Source of the DNA: Siphonodentalium dalli
Lineage: Eukaryota > Mollusca > Scaphopoda > Gadilida > Siphonodentaliidae
Length of the DNA stretch: 64,000 bases
NCBI GenBank assembly: GCA_032622095.1
Contig: CP136063.1
Location: 80,825,980 to 80,889,979 of the forward strand
Direction: 5' to 3'
Each line of letters starts with the position of its first letter. Position 1 is the stretch's first letter. Under the pieces are notes generated by a model. It had not been told where the DNA came from and made no database searches. It saw only the letters and a program-made list of their open reading frames with translations. Position numbers and translations under genes: made by a program. Shown one piece after another: positions 45,191 through 55,239 of this stretch.

Positions 45191-45720
45191 ACAATTTAAC
45201 GACATTTTCGGTCTTTAACAGTTTAATAGGGGCCCCCGGTAGTCCAGTCGGTAGAGTGCCAGGTGGTTTACGTCGTCCCAGGCCGTCCAGCGCTGACGAA
45301 GCTGGTTCTAACCCCACCATAGGGAGGGTGACCGGAATCGTGTATCTGGGCAAGTTTGTCAATTGCTTTCCGGGGGTCCATGGTTTCTACACGCAGTGGA
45401 ACAACTTCCCGGTGAAATTGAGCCTCTGCGTGGTCTTTCCTCCACCCGTAAAATTGACAACGTCGTGTGTGGCCTAGCGGCTAGAATGACGATAAACCCT
45501 AATAAACAACAGCAACAACAATTAATAGTTTAATGACATTTTTCGGTCTTTATAATATCTCAAGATATAGGCGGTATTTGGATCTCTAGTTTAACGACAT
45601 TTTTCGGTCTTTATAGTTTAACGACATTTTTCGGTCTTTAATATCTCAAGATAGAGGGGCCCTTAGGGGGTATTTGGATCTCTAGTTTAACGACATTTTT
45701 CGGTCTTTGATAGCAAAATG
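45191..45720 (+). repeat. Recurring TTTAACGACATTTTTCGGTC motif block
   Basis: The ~24-bp motif, ending in TTTA or TTTG, occurs at about 45196, 45528, 45590, 45618 and 45686. The last units are accompanied by a repeated ATCTCAAGATA and GGTATTTGGATCTCTAG. A SINE lies between the first and second copies. Confidence 0.72.
45233..45527 (+). mobile_element. tRNA-derived SINE
   Basis: The 5' part has a good RNA polymerase III A box (GGTAGTCCAGTCGGTAGAGT) and, 64 bases on, a B box (CTGGTTCTAACCCC, matching GGTTCnAnnCC). A unique-looking body follows (GGGGGTCCATGGTTTCTACA ... GTGTGGCCTAGCGGC). The tail is ATGACGATAAACCC then AATAAACAACAGCAACAACA. The A-to-B spacing is longer than in a functional tRNA, so this is a SINE rather than a tRNA gene. 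Only one copy is in the window. Confidence 0.62.
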
Positions 45721-46430
45721 GAAGAAGTACATATTTGGAAGATGTGGTGGCCCTAAAAAGGAAAGTTGTTTGGTGGTCTTGAAATGCAGTTTTTCTTAAC
45801 AGTCTTCCTTGATTAAAGTGATGTGAAACACTCCGGCAGACACCGGGCAGAGTGATCAAATAAATAGAAATTAAGAATAATCTTTCTCAAAGTAGTTATT
45901 TGTTACGAATATTAATCCAAATGGATGTTACACAACGTCATTCTTATATATTAGTTAAATGCAATGACTCTCGATGGCAAAATGATTTTTGTTTAATTAC
46001 AGCCGATAGTTGCGCCCCGAATCGAGATGTAAATATTTACAATTTGGAGTAGTTCAGACGATGTTCTATATGAAGTGGTGTGGTAGATCTTTTTGGAAAT
46101 TTTCAGTGATGTTAGTAGAATGATAACATTCCCCACGTTGGAAAAGTGCCTGAGCACTAACTTATCAATTTCTCGCTCCCGACAAATTCCATAATATGTC
46201 TTTAAACATATATATAAATCTCCGAAACAAAAAATTCTAAAGCATTAAACGATTTGCTATATTTCCACTAGGGCATATATTTCATCTGATTTTGCGAGAA
46301 TCCATATATACTTTTTCATGAGAATCCAGGGTAATTTGCGAGAATCTAGATTTGGATTCTCGCCGAAATATAAGCCCAGATTTCACTCTGAAGTGTGCCT
46401 AAATGGCATAAATTGTACCTTGGTTCCCAT
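45721..46430. other. No gene recognised
   Basis: AT-rich with several GCGAGAATC words between 46290 and 46370 (TTTGCGAGAATCCA, TTTGCGAGAATCTA, GATTCTCGCC). Nothing coding is supportable. Confidence 0.4.
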
Positions 46431-47410
46431 GTTCGCTATAAACTAGCTTGAAATTCGCAAACCAATGAATTTTTTTTCTTCAGAAAATTTACATTTTTAT
46501 GATTCGCGACATAAATTGTCACCAATAAAAACAAATTTGATTCATCGTGGAAGTTAGTCGGTGACTATAAATAATGTCACCATTCAACTGAATGTTGTTG
46601 AATTCTATTGAGATGTGGAGCAGACAATATATTGGGAGGCTCGGAGGCTCCATAGCATGAGGCCCCCACCCCCCTTTTTCGTATGCCGTATTCCATGCCC
46701 TGTTATGAGGTACGCGGTATTTCCGGCCCCTCTGTTAGGAGGTATTCGGTATTCCAAAAATACCGGTATTCGTACGCCGACCTTCCAAAAAATGAAGTTT
46801 TCATATATTTTTATGTATTCCATATGGTATTCCGTATTCCAACTTCTGTGTTAAGTGGTATTCCGTCTTCCATGGGGGTGGGGTGGGGGCCTCTAGCATC
46901 TGCTCCTCAATCCTTACCAGATGTCAGTAAAAGTTTCCCATTTCATTATTTCAGTTCTTTAGCAATCTTAATCATTATATGTAATGGCCTGACCATGCTC
47001 AATACTAGCTTGAAATTGGCGAAACAATGAATTTTTTTTCTTCAGAAAATTAACATTTTTATGACTCGCGACATAATTGTCATCAATAAAAACAAATTTT
47101 ATTCATCGTGGAAGTTAGTCGGTGACTATAAATAATGTCACCATTCAACTGAATGTTGTTGAGCATATTTCAACCAATTTTGGAAGTTTAAATGAATATT
47201 TTCTTCACACTCAAAGTCAATTGACAAATTTCAGGATTTTAGCCTGCTTCGTTGGGACCAAATATTTGTTGTGCACACTGAAGGAACGTCTACCATCACT
47301 CGATAGGCCAGATTATGCCCTGACCATGCTATAAAGTATTAAACTAGCTTGAAATTGGCAAAACTATGAATTTTTTTGGTTGAACAAATTTACATGGGAA
47401 TCTCCATAGA
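46431..47410 (+). repeat. Direct duplication flanking a GGTATTCC-rich segment
   Basis: A ~170-bp segment starting AACTAGCTTGAAATT and ending TGTCACCATTCAACTGAATG is present at about 46440-46607 and 47004-47162, with a truncated third start at about 47342. Between the first two, 46680-46870 contains repeated GGTATTCC/CGGTATT words and a run of G-rich sequence (GGGGGTGGGGTGGGGGCC). No gene seen. Confidence 0.72.
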
Positions 47411-48344
47411 AAACGGTTATATTTCGATAAAAACGAAAGTAATGCGAAATGAAAGTCGGCACTGGCCAGAATTGTGCAGAATAACATATGAGTCAAGTTA
47501 TATGCGAATATTTGACCTCATTCGATTAAATAGTCTCGTATTTAAGGAATCAATGCCAATGGCGCTCGGACATGTGGAAATTTTTTCCGTCGCACTCGCA
47601 GACTGTAAGGCGGAATTGTGAAATGTAAATACGCATTACCTTTTGTGAGAATAACACAAGCGCAGACTTTATCAAAGTAATGCAATAATCAACAACAAAT
47701 AGGATAAAACGGATATAAACACGGTATAAGTGAGAATAAACGTGGAAACAGTTGACAACATTTGTTCGGTTATTCGGCAAAACCGAAGGTATAGATTTAT
47801 GGTCACTAACAAGAAATTCAATTAATTGAGGAAAAACACCCACTGTCCTGAGTGGTATTGATAAGCTGTTGGGGGGGGGGGGGGGGAGAGATATTAATTG
47901 TGCTAAAGTGCAATGGGAAGTAATTGCGGTTAAGGGTAATAAGAAATGTCTTATTGCATTCTCATTGGGCTTAATCATAATTAGAGATTCCTTAAGTTAT
48001 TGCGGTTAATCGAAATTGTCTATTAAATGTCAATTTTGATTCCCATAGAGATCATCAATGATGTCTATGCGCAGGGTCGACGTGCCAATCTTCTCTATTT
48101 GGATTCCAATTGTTGGCTCATTAAATATGCACATATGCTTAAGATACAGTCGTGCACGAAGCGAGCTCCCGTAAGTCGGGGTTTGGATCCCATGCAGTTA
48201 ATGAAAATATCATTGAAATAATCAGTTTCCCCCAATAAACAACCATATATTCAATAAACATGTTTTGGAGCAGAATTAGGCAGTCCATATTGGACGCCAT
48301 CATGGAATTTATTTTTTTTTGTTTAATTTTCACACATATTTATT
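47411..48344. other. No gene; poly-G run at about 47870
   Basis: A 16-17-base G run lies at 47870-47886. A 142-residue minus-strand frame (47550-47978) covers it but its Pro-run and lack of domains argue against a gene. At 48265-48305 TGGACGCCATCATGG resembles the F9 terminal region. Confidence 0.45.
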
Positions 48345-48890
48345 AGTTATGTGGATGGAGTTCTCATTAAACCTCACATCCTTATATTGGTTACAGTAAT
48401 GCCCAAAGTAATTGACCACTTAACCACATCAGAATTATTGGTAATTTTTCAGCATTTAAAATCCTGACAAATTACCCATTATTCAGCTGTGGTCAATTAC
48501 TTTGTACATTACTGTATGAGGATTGAGTTATCATTACACCTCAAATCCTTATATTGGTTACAGTAATGCCCAAAGTAATTGACCACTTAACCACAGCAGA
48601 ATTATGGGTATTTTTTCAGCATTTAAAATCCTGACAAATTACCAATAATTATGCTGTGGTTAAGTGGTCGATTACTTTGGACATTACTGTATGAGGATTG
48701 AGTTATTATTACACCTCAAATCCTTATATTGGTTACAGTAATGCCCAAAGTAATTGACCACTTAACCACAGCAGAATTATGGGTAATTTTTCAGGATTTA
48801 AAATCATGAAAAAATACCCATTATTTTGCTGTGGTTAAGTGATCAATTACTTTGGACATTACTGTATGTAGATGGAGTTAAACCTCACAT
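48345..48890. mobile_element. Three tandem F2 MITEs with shared flank
   Basis: F2 palindromes lie at 48394-48514, 48561-48689 and 48736-48864, each starting CAGTAATGCCCAAAGTAATT and flanked by TA. The intervening flank (GTTATCATTACACCTCAAAT, CCTTATATTGGTTA) is repeated with them. The whole is thus a tandem duplication of one insertion and its flank (unit 167-175 bp), not three independent insertions. Confidence 0.85.
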
Positions 48891-49174
48891 CAGTGTGTTG
48901 GGGACTTGGACCTTGACTTGGGACCTTTTGTTTTTAACGCGACAAATGCGCGTACACCTTATACACAAATTTCTTATGTAACCAGAGTTTTTCTTGGATA
49001 AGATGAGTTTGAAGCCTGCTTACATTTCAAAATGTTGTCAGTTTTATATTGTCTGCAGCGGAACTCAACGCGTTGAAGCAAAAGTTAGAAAAGATAAAAT
49101 GTGTACGTAATGAGACTATAATACAACTGAAAAAATAAACTGAGGGAGGGGTGGGCGATACAGGGAACTAAGGG
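48891..49174. other. No feature seen
   Basis: Unique sequence with nothing supportable. Confidence 0.35.
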
Positions 49175-50070
49175 TTGAACCGATATAAATTTGTAGAGCG
49201 ATAACGACCGATGTTGACATAATATGCATCTGAACTCTACTGTTGCAACATGGCTATAAAATAGGGGGGTGTCAGAATCTTAGTCTGACATCTCTATATA
49301 GTGCCAGAATAGTCATCTATAAGATGTTGGGTTAAATTGGTTATATGGACTCGGAGAAAAAGTGGTTTGTACCGAGTCTGAAATTATCTATCTCTATAGA
49401 TGGCACCAGGATTATATAGATAGGAATAGCAATTGATATACGTATACAGTATACTATAGTAATACCATAGACATATAAGTACAAATATCACATGATAAAA
49501 TATTACGTTACGTGAATATACCGATGAAAGAAATAAATAAATTGGACCGGGATTAGAGGTTGGGTTGGTTATATGTGGATAATTGGATATGGAATTCATA
49601 CCGATGAAACGATACAAATTAGTGGAGCGATAATGACCAATGTTGACACTTACCGCTATACTTAAAGTAATTGACCACCAGCAACGTGGTGTCACCCCGT
49701 TAATACTGCGGTACTATACCGCGGTATCCTCCAATACCGCGGTACTGATACCGCTTGTTAACGTATGTGGGAGTAAATACCTCCCCTCAAAGTGTTCCAT
49801 GAAAATCACTGCGGTATTCAAGAAAATTAATGCAGTGCCCGCTAAAAGACCGCGGTATCATCGCCCAATACCGTAATTCCACTGCCATGACCGCCTCGAT
49901 ACAGCTACCGTTTATTACCGGTATCACCGTGGTCATGACCGGGGTATCACCCCGTTTTTCTGGTCAATTACTTTGAGAATAGCGGTAGTCAGGCTACGCG
50001 CGGGAGAAAATAGGGGTTGATACGATAGACCAAAATAAATTTGTCCGGTGATAATGACCAATGTTGACCT
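49175..50070 (+). repeat. Threefold segmental repeat around GCGATAATGACCAATGTTGAC
   Basis: Segments with ATACAAATT or ATATAAATTTGT followed by GCGATAACGACCGATGTTGA or a variant occur at about 49185, 49605 and 50025, a period of roughly 420 bases. 49360-49560 contains CTATAGATGGCACCAGGATT and many TATA words. An F2-like element (49653-49985) occupies the end of the second unit. Confidence 0.55.
49653..49985. mobile_element. Long F2-like MITE with ACCGCGGTA subrepeats
   Basis: The TIR CCGCTATACTTAAAGTAATT on the left is inverted at the right end (AATTACTTTGAGAATAGCGG). TA flanks both sides. The AAAGTAATTGACCA part equals the F2 arms. The interior is packed with TACCGCGGTAT and GATACCGC words in both orientations plus GGTATCACCCCG/GGTGTCACCCCG. 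Confidence 0.75.
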
Positions 50071-50204
50071 ATAAAGTAACGCGACTATACTGTCGCATAA
50101 TTATCAGGTGTAACCGGTCAAATATGAACTCTATTGACCAATATAGAACAGGTCAGAAAACATTCGCAGGGCCCTAATTGGCCTAAAATTTATTTAACTC
50201 TCCA

Positions 50205-50540
50205 TTTGCCATTATTGGCATTAAAATTGATTTATGTCGATAAAACTGTCATTTTTCAAAATTTTAAGCTGAGACTTGGAGTGTGTTGGTGGGATAGCTA
50301 CATATTCGTAAAATGACAGAGTACAGCACACAATTATGTTTTAGATGGAAGAAATGAATTTTTTTCAATGATAAAATTTAACATGGAATTTACCATTAAC
50401 ATAGATTTATGTCGATAAAACTGTCATTTTTCAAACTTTTAGGCTGAGACTTGGTGTATGTGCGTGTGATACATATATGTTCCTAAAATGACCGAGTCCA
50501 GCGCGTAATTATGTTTTAGATGGAAGAAATTGAATTTGAC
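50205..50540 (+). repeat. Diverged tandem duplication (~177 bp x2)
   Basis: GATTTATGTCGATAAAACTG, then TCATTTTTCAAA, GCTGAGACTTGG and ATTATGTTTTAGATGGAAGA occur twice (from about 50228 and 50405) with many substitutions. Confidence 0.78.
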
Positions 50541-51755
50541 ATTTTCACAAAAACACGCCAATTCCGAATCCAGATGACCTACTTGCAGACGAGCGCTCGT
50601 TAATATTCATGCCAAGAAATACAGGCGTCAAACTCATCTTTTTGGAAGGTTAATCCGATATACACATATTGAAATAATCCTTCCAGAACACCTTCCAAGA
50701 TATAGAAGAATATTTTAATAGATTAGGACGCCAAAACAGTCGTAATGAAAGAATTAAAATGCACATCGCCTCCGCGAATTAGACCATTGTATCTGTTTTG
50801 CGCATGCGCAAGTCACCTGCCATATTTGGAATGTCCATATATGGGATTTGTGTTAACATGATCACCGATCAATCCATTAACTAACAAATTACCACGCAAT
50901 TATCTTAGCATAAAAATATATTGTAATTTATGCAACTACGACCCTGGTAACCCTGATAACTAATAAAATATACCGGCCAATTCATTTGAAGATCGTTATT
51001 TCACTTTGCTTTAAGCATAAATACACTCTTAAACGCACATAAACGACCCATTGGCGTTAAAATTAAATATACTCGGTATTTATTATATTAGTTTTTTATT
51101 GCTCAGTATAGAGTTCGACCCTTGACACCTGTCAATATATTTGGGCTGAATTCATATGATGCGGTATTATTCCTCGAAATAAACAACAAAGCAGTCGTTA
51201 CTTCGAAATGTCGTTTGGGCTAACATTTACACAAATCCTTCGCGTGTTCTCCTCAATTGGCACGCATGTTCTCAGTCGACACACAGGTTATCCCAGAAAG
51301 TGGTGTGAAATAAACACCCAAGGGTTTGGGTGAAATGATCAATTGCTATGTTGATGGTAAATCCTGTTTCGGACGTTTGTTCCTATATAAACCCATGCAT
51401 CTATAATTGATTACGATCTGGAGTCGGAAAGCCGATGGGACGAGGGTTCCCGCGGTTCGCCCCGGGTCCCCGACGACGGATCCCGACGGTTCGTGTCAAT
51501 ATAGCAGATGTTTGGCATCTCCATTGCGCGAGAAGCACTATCGATGAGTTTGTGTCGATATAACGTTTTCCTGGGTCTACAAAAAAATTCAAAGGTTTCA
51601 GCAAAATTGCAAAACATTAGAGGATTAAATTTCACGGCAGTGTATTATATCAGGGGCGGCGGAACACATGGTATATATGTTGTCTATATTATTCCCACCA
51701 GGGGTCGAGGGTAGCATAAAATGCATTCTTTTGTTCTCCATAGAATGATAAGAAG
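50541..51755. other. No gene recognised
   Basis: Mostly AT-rich. 51415-51500 is GC-rich (GGGTTCCCGCGGTTCGCCCC, GTCCCCGACGACGGATCCCG) and yields overlapping frames of 67-74 residues on the minus strand, but I recognise no domain. Confidence 0.4.
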
Positions 51756-51757
51756 TA

Positions 51758-51870
51758 CAGTAATGCCCTAAATAATCGACTCCTTAACCACAGCAGAATT
51801 ATGGGTAATTTTTCAGGATTTAGTCATAATTCTCCTGTGGTTAAGGAGTCGATTATTTAGGGTATTAATG
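51758..51870. mobile_element. F2 MITE, variant with symmetrically altered arms
   Basis: CAGTAATGCCCTAAATAATC then GACTCCTTAACCACAGCAGA, TA-flanked, ending near GGAGTCGATTATTTAGGGTA. Relative to standard F2 (CCAAAGTAATTGACCACTT) the changes occur in both arms in complementary fashion. Confidence 0.8.
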
Positions 51871-51872
51871 TA

Positions 51873-52558
51873 CATTATTTATCGACAACTCTCTTATTAT
51901 TATATGAGGCCATGCATCGTGTCAAACTGTATACAAGGCAGAGTTCAGTCCCCTGTTACGCTGGTATGAGTACTGCCTCCACGTACACAGAATATGAGGA
52001 AATCACTCACTTATTTTATTTAACACTTTTGTCGGTGACAATTCATTTTGCATTATTCTGAGAAACCGAACTGTCCATGTTCATTTGAAAATTTACTATA
52101 GATATAGATTCAGAATGAAACGTAACCGACAAAATTCTTCAATAAAAATATGTTAAATTTAATTACGCAAATATAGGTTATGGCAGTGATCAAACGATCG
52201 TAGCAGGGGACTTCACTTGGCTTGCTAAGAGAAAGCTTAAAACCGTCGACTAAATGTTTGGATGCATGGCAAAATTTCACAGTCATTGGCAATTATGAAC
52301 GAATAGACAGTGTATGCAAACACTAGACGTATAGGGTACATTTTTGGGTGTCAAGTTGTGGTCACGTAGTATATCGATGACGATGCTTAGCCTACATTGC
52401 GAGGGTTCGAACACAGTTTCTGGACATGAAGTTCCCCCCAAAAACAGGGTTTTAGTTGAAGTCCCACTCTTATCAACCAAAAATGAGCACATTATTAGTG
52501 TTATTACAATGTTAGTCCGATGGTTCGATTTGAGGCCGGTGTACAGCGCGCTAGTCCG
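51873..52558. other. No gene recognised
   Basis: Chance frames overlap on both strands at 52283-52609 but none shows a domain or codon pattern I can support. Confidence 0.4.
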
Positions 52559-52682
52559 AGCCACTCCCATGGTCCAATAGTCAAAGGGTTCAATGGTCCG
52601 AGGGTTCAATAGTCCGATGGTTCAAGGGTACGATAATCCGAGGGTGCGACAGTCCGGGGGTTCAACATCCCGAGTGTCCATT
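52559..52682 (+). repeat. Degenerate ~15-bp minisatellite (GGTTCAATAGTCCGA)
   Basis: About seven imperfect copies of GGTTCAATAGTCCGA-type units, e.g. GGTTCAATGGTCCGA, GGTTCAATAGTCCGAT and GGGTGCGACAGTCCGG, decaying to CATCCCGAGTGTCCATTAG. Confidence 0.78.
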
Positions 52683-53012
52683 AGTGGGATGTGGCGCCGG
52701 GAATTTGCGGGTCTTCCCCCCAACTTTGTTAAAAATTTAGTTGGCATGCAATAGGTCAGGGTTATAGATTACATGTATATAGAATAAGTCAAATACAGTT
52801 TGTTCATGTATATAGTATAGGAAAATAAATATGCAGGACATTCCAAGCTTTACATATCATGTTCTACATGCATGCATATAGATCTAACGATAAGGGGCTA
52901 TATATATATGCAATGACTGATTAACTGTCGTTCAATTCCATATATTATATAGCCCAATTCAGCCAATAACATAACAATTTTGAGTGTAGGCCTATACATA
53001 ACTTCATAAGAT
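52683..53012. other. No feature seen
   Basis: AT-rich sequence with TATATATATG-like words; no gene. Confidence 0.35.
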
Positions 53013-53134
53013 CGCAAAGGGCAAACTCCATACAGCGCCCTCTACGTTATCACTGCGATATATCTCAGCGGAGCGATGGGAGATAACTCTGTCTGGAGTT
53101 TGCGCAAAGGGATATATATATATATATATATATA
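53013..53134. repeat. Short inverted-repeat element plus (TA)n
   Basis: TCGCAAAGGGCAAACTCCAT at the left faces CTGGAGTTTGCGCAAAGGG at the right (53013-53112). The inside shares CAGCGCCCTCTA and ATCACTGCGATA with 29.2 kb. A (TA)n tract of about 22 bases follows at 53113-53134. Confidence 0.65.
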
Positions 53135-53404
53135 ATACGCAGATTATATCTGGGGATGGTTGGGTTTTATCATCGTTCTTTATTATCCTAGTCGATTCTA
53201 CACGCGGTCACCATCCCACGCATATACATGGAGAAAACATTAGTACATAAAACTTGATAATGTATGAAGACAAACACTGCCATGTCATATATTTTCACAT
53301 AATCGGTAGATCAAATCCAAAACATTATTACCTCTCTAATATACGTGCAGTTATTACACAAATAATCATCAAATATGCTCCAGATTCGCACTCGATGGGT
53401 TCAT

Positions 53405-53625
53405 TTTTATTTCCGGGGGAGGCCCACTCGGACCCCCACCTGCGGGAAAGGGACACTCTCTCCTGCACCCTTCACACGCGGCGCGGTCGGAGCTTTTCAC
53501 CTCGGTCCTGTGCCCATCAAGTTAATAATCGAACCAGCCTTTTAGAAATGCTGGCTACGCCCATGCATGATTCTCACTCTGGACGGGGTGTTAGCCAGAG
53601 TAGAGATTCATGGCATGATCTAATT
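53405..53625 (-). mobile_element. GC-rich interspersed repeat (GGGCGTAGCCAG type)
   Basis: On the minus strand it reads GGGCGTAGCCAGCATTT, then CACAGGACCGAGGTGAAAAG, CTCCGACC, CGCGTGTGAAGGGTGCAGGA and GGGCCTCCCCCGGAAATAAA. I recall similar GC-rich repeats with C/G runs as common in marine invertebrate genomes. The 187-residue frame from 53254 to 53817 runs through this repeat and I do not take it as a gene. Confidence 0.5.
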
Positions 53626-53699
53626 TTTTACAAGCATGCATTGATATACAACGCAATCAGAATTGTGAGCCGATGGTATAGAAAACGTCATATTATATA

Positions 53700-54164
53700 T
53701 ATCTGGGTTTTTTTCTCTGTCTGTCGTCTGCTTTTATTACCTGAACACCCCTCCAAATTAATAATATACCATTCCAGTATACACTTTTATAACAGGGTGG
53801 GGGTCCATTTAGTATAAACGGTGGGGAATCAAGTGGTTTCGAGTTGATGAGTACCACGCATTCAAAATGGCCGAGGCGATCGCAAACACGACCAGAAACG
53901 AGGAAAAGGGTAATAAACTAGGATAACGATATATTACATAATATTTTGGCAGCTATGAGCATAATATGCTATACTATTTTTCAAACAAGCCGATACCCCA
54001 GTTGTGTCCAAAGTCACATCTGTTTGCGATGACAATCTGAACAAAGTTGTCAGTCGAAAGATTCTACTATAAGTATGGTCTTGTGTATTCCACGAACCTC
54101 CGACAGGAAACTTTGGTCAGAATGTTATAGAAAACTACTACCACCGTGGCATTGAAAGGGTTAA
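53700..54164 (+). mobile_element. F10 element split by an F8 insertion
   Basis: CTGTCTGTCGTCTGCTTTTA, TGAACACCCCTCCAAATTAA, CATTCCAGTATACACTTTTA and CCATTTAGTATA form the left part (to 53817). After the F8 element the end (TTGAAAGGGTTAA) resumes at about 54152-54164. Intact F10 copies join these directly (TTAGTATAGAAAGGGTTAA). Confidence 0.6.
53819..54148. mobile_element. F8 element, copy b (internally deleted)
   Basis: CGGTGGGGAATCAAGTGGTT, then TCGAGTTGATGAGTACCACG and CATTCAAAATGGCCGAGGCG match copy a. The middle follows through GACCAGAAACGAGG and TTTGGTCAGAATGTTATAGA and it ends CCACCG. The right-hand 150 bases of copy a, including most of the right TIR, are missing. Confidence 0.72.
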
Positions 54165-54560
54165 CCCTTTACCCAACAAACCGGCCAAAACCGGCCAAAT
54201 AAAGCTTCAACAGCCTAAATTATCTTGGGTCTGTCTCAATAAAACCATACAAATATGGATATCATTGGAACCGGCTCCTTGACCACATTGTGATAGTTAC
54301 AGTTATACCCTGTGCCAATGCATTCTCTTATATATGCGAGTCGACCATAGGTCGCCTCGCATATATAAGAGAATGCATTGGCCTAAACAAAATCTTTTTT
54401 TAACACTTTTTACCATTTTTTCTTACATTCTTTAACAATTTTATAATTTTTAATGTGTTAAGCCAATGCATTCTCTTATATATGCGAGGCGACCTATGGT
54501 CGACTCGCATATATAAGAGAATGCATTGGCACAGGGCCCTTCTGTTGGGTAAAGGGTTAA
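54161..54560. mobile_element. F1 MITE, long form
   Basis: TTAA at 54161-54164 and 54557-54560. Termini CCCTTTACCCAACA and TGTTGGGTAAAGGG; two hairpins with a TTTTTTCTTACATTCTTTAA spacer. It has the same extra left-arm segment (GCTTCAACAGCC ... GATAGTTACAGTTATACCC) as the 7.0-kb copy. Its left TTAA is also the terminal TTAA of the neighbouring F10. Confidence 0.88.
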
Positions 54561-55239
54561 ATGATCCGAGTCTGCATGAATGATTTGAACGCATTATATT
54601 TTGGCATAAATATACTATATACTAAACATACACATATCCTACATTATTTTGACCATTTCATACGACAGTCGCGAGACAGTTAGTCAATGTCTGAAGGTGG
54701 GATTAGAGGTAATACATTGTTGGCAGATTTTCAATCCGATATTGTTTTCGAGCTTGACAGAGAGGGATCCAGACTTCATTTATGTATAGGGGAGCTTCCT
54801 TCAAATTAAGTATATTCTAACCGGTAAGGCATTACAAATTCCATTTGCACCCCTAACCCTTGTGTTGGAACTTTCTAACTGGTACGTACCTCAAGCTTCC
54901 CAACTATTGGAAATTTCCATACAAATTTCTAAAGTTAAAAAAATACAAATTATGGCCATATCAAACCACTATTGAAAGAGAGCAGAAACATATGCAAATG
55001 TTTGTCTAAACACAACAATTTTCCCACCAAGTACTGGTTGCAAAATCAAACAATGAGAACAATAACAATCTATAGTTATGTTTTGTAAAATTTCCATCCA
55101 ATGTTGTCAGACATGAAATTTCCAACTGTTGAAGTTGTATGGAGGGGTGAGACACAACACCACCTGTCGCCACGTCACTGTGCTGGGGTGATCAACCTAA
55201 TCCACTTGAAGCCCCACTTACAAAGACGTATCTTTTTTA
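54561..55239. other. Spacer before the large minisatellite, no gene
   Basis: AT-rich. An ATG at 55101 opens a frame into the repeat array and the first 46 or so residues (MLSDMKFPTVEVVWRGETQ...) are non-repetitive. I see no promoter, signal peptide or domain to support a gene. Confidence 0.45.

Noticed and set aside
45235-45320. Functional tRNA gene
   Set aside because: A and B boxes are too far apart and a SINE body with CAA tail follows.
47550-47978. 142-residue minus-strand frame
   Set aside because: Crosses a poly-G run giving a Pro run; otherwise looks random.
53254-53817. 187-residue reading frame, longest outside the minisatellite
   Set aside because: It runs through a GC-rich interspersed repeat and into an F10 element, and shows no domain.
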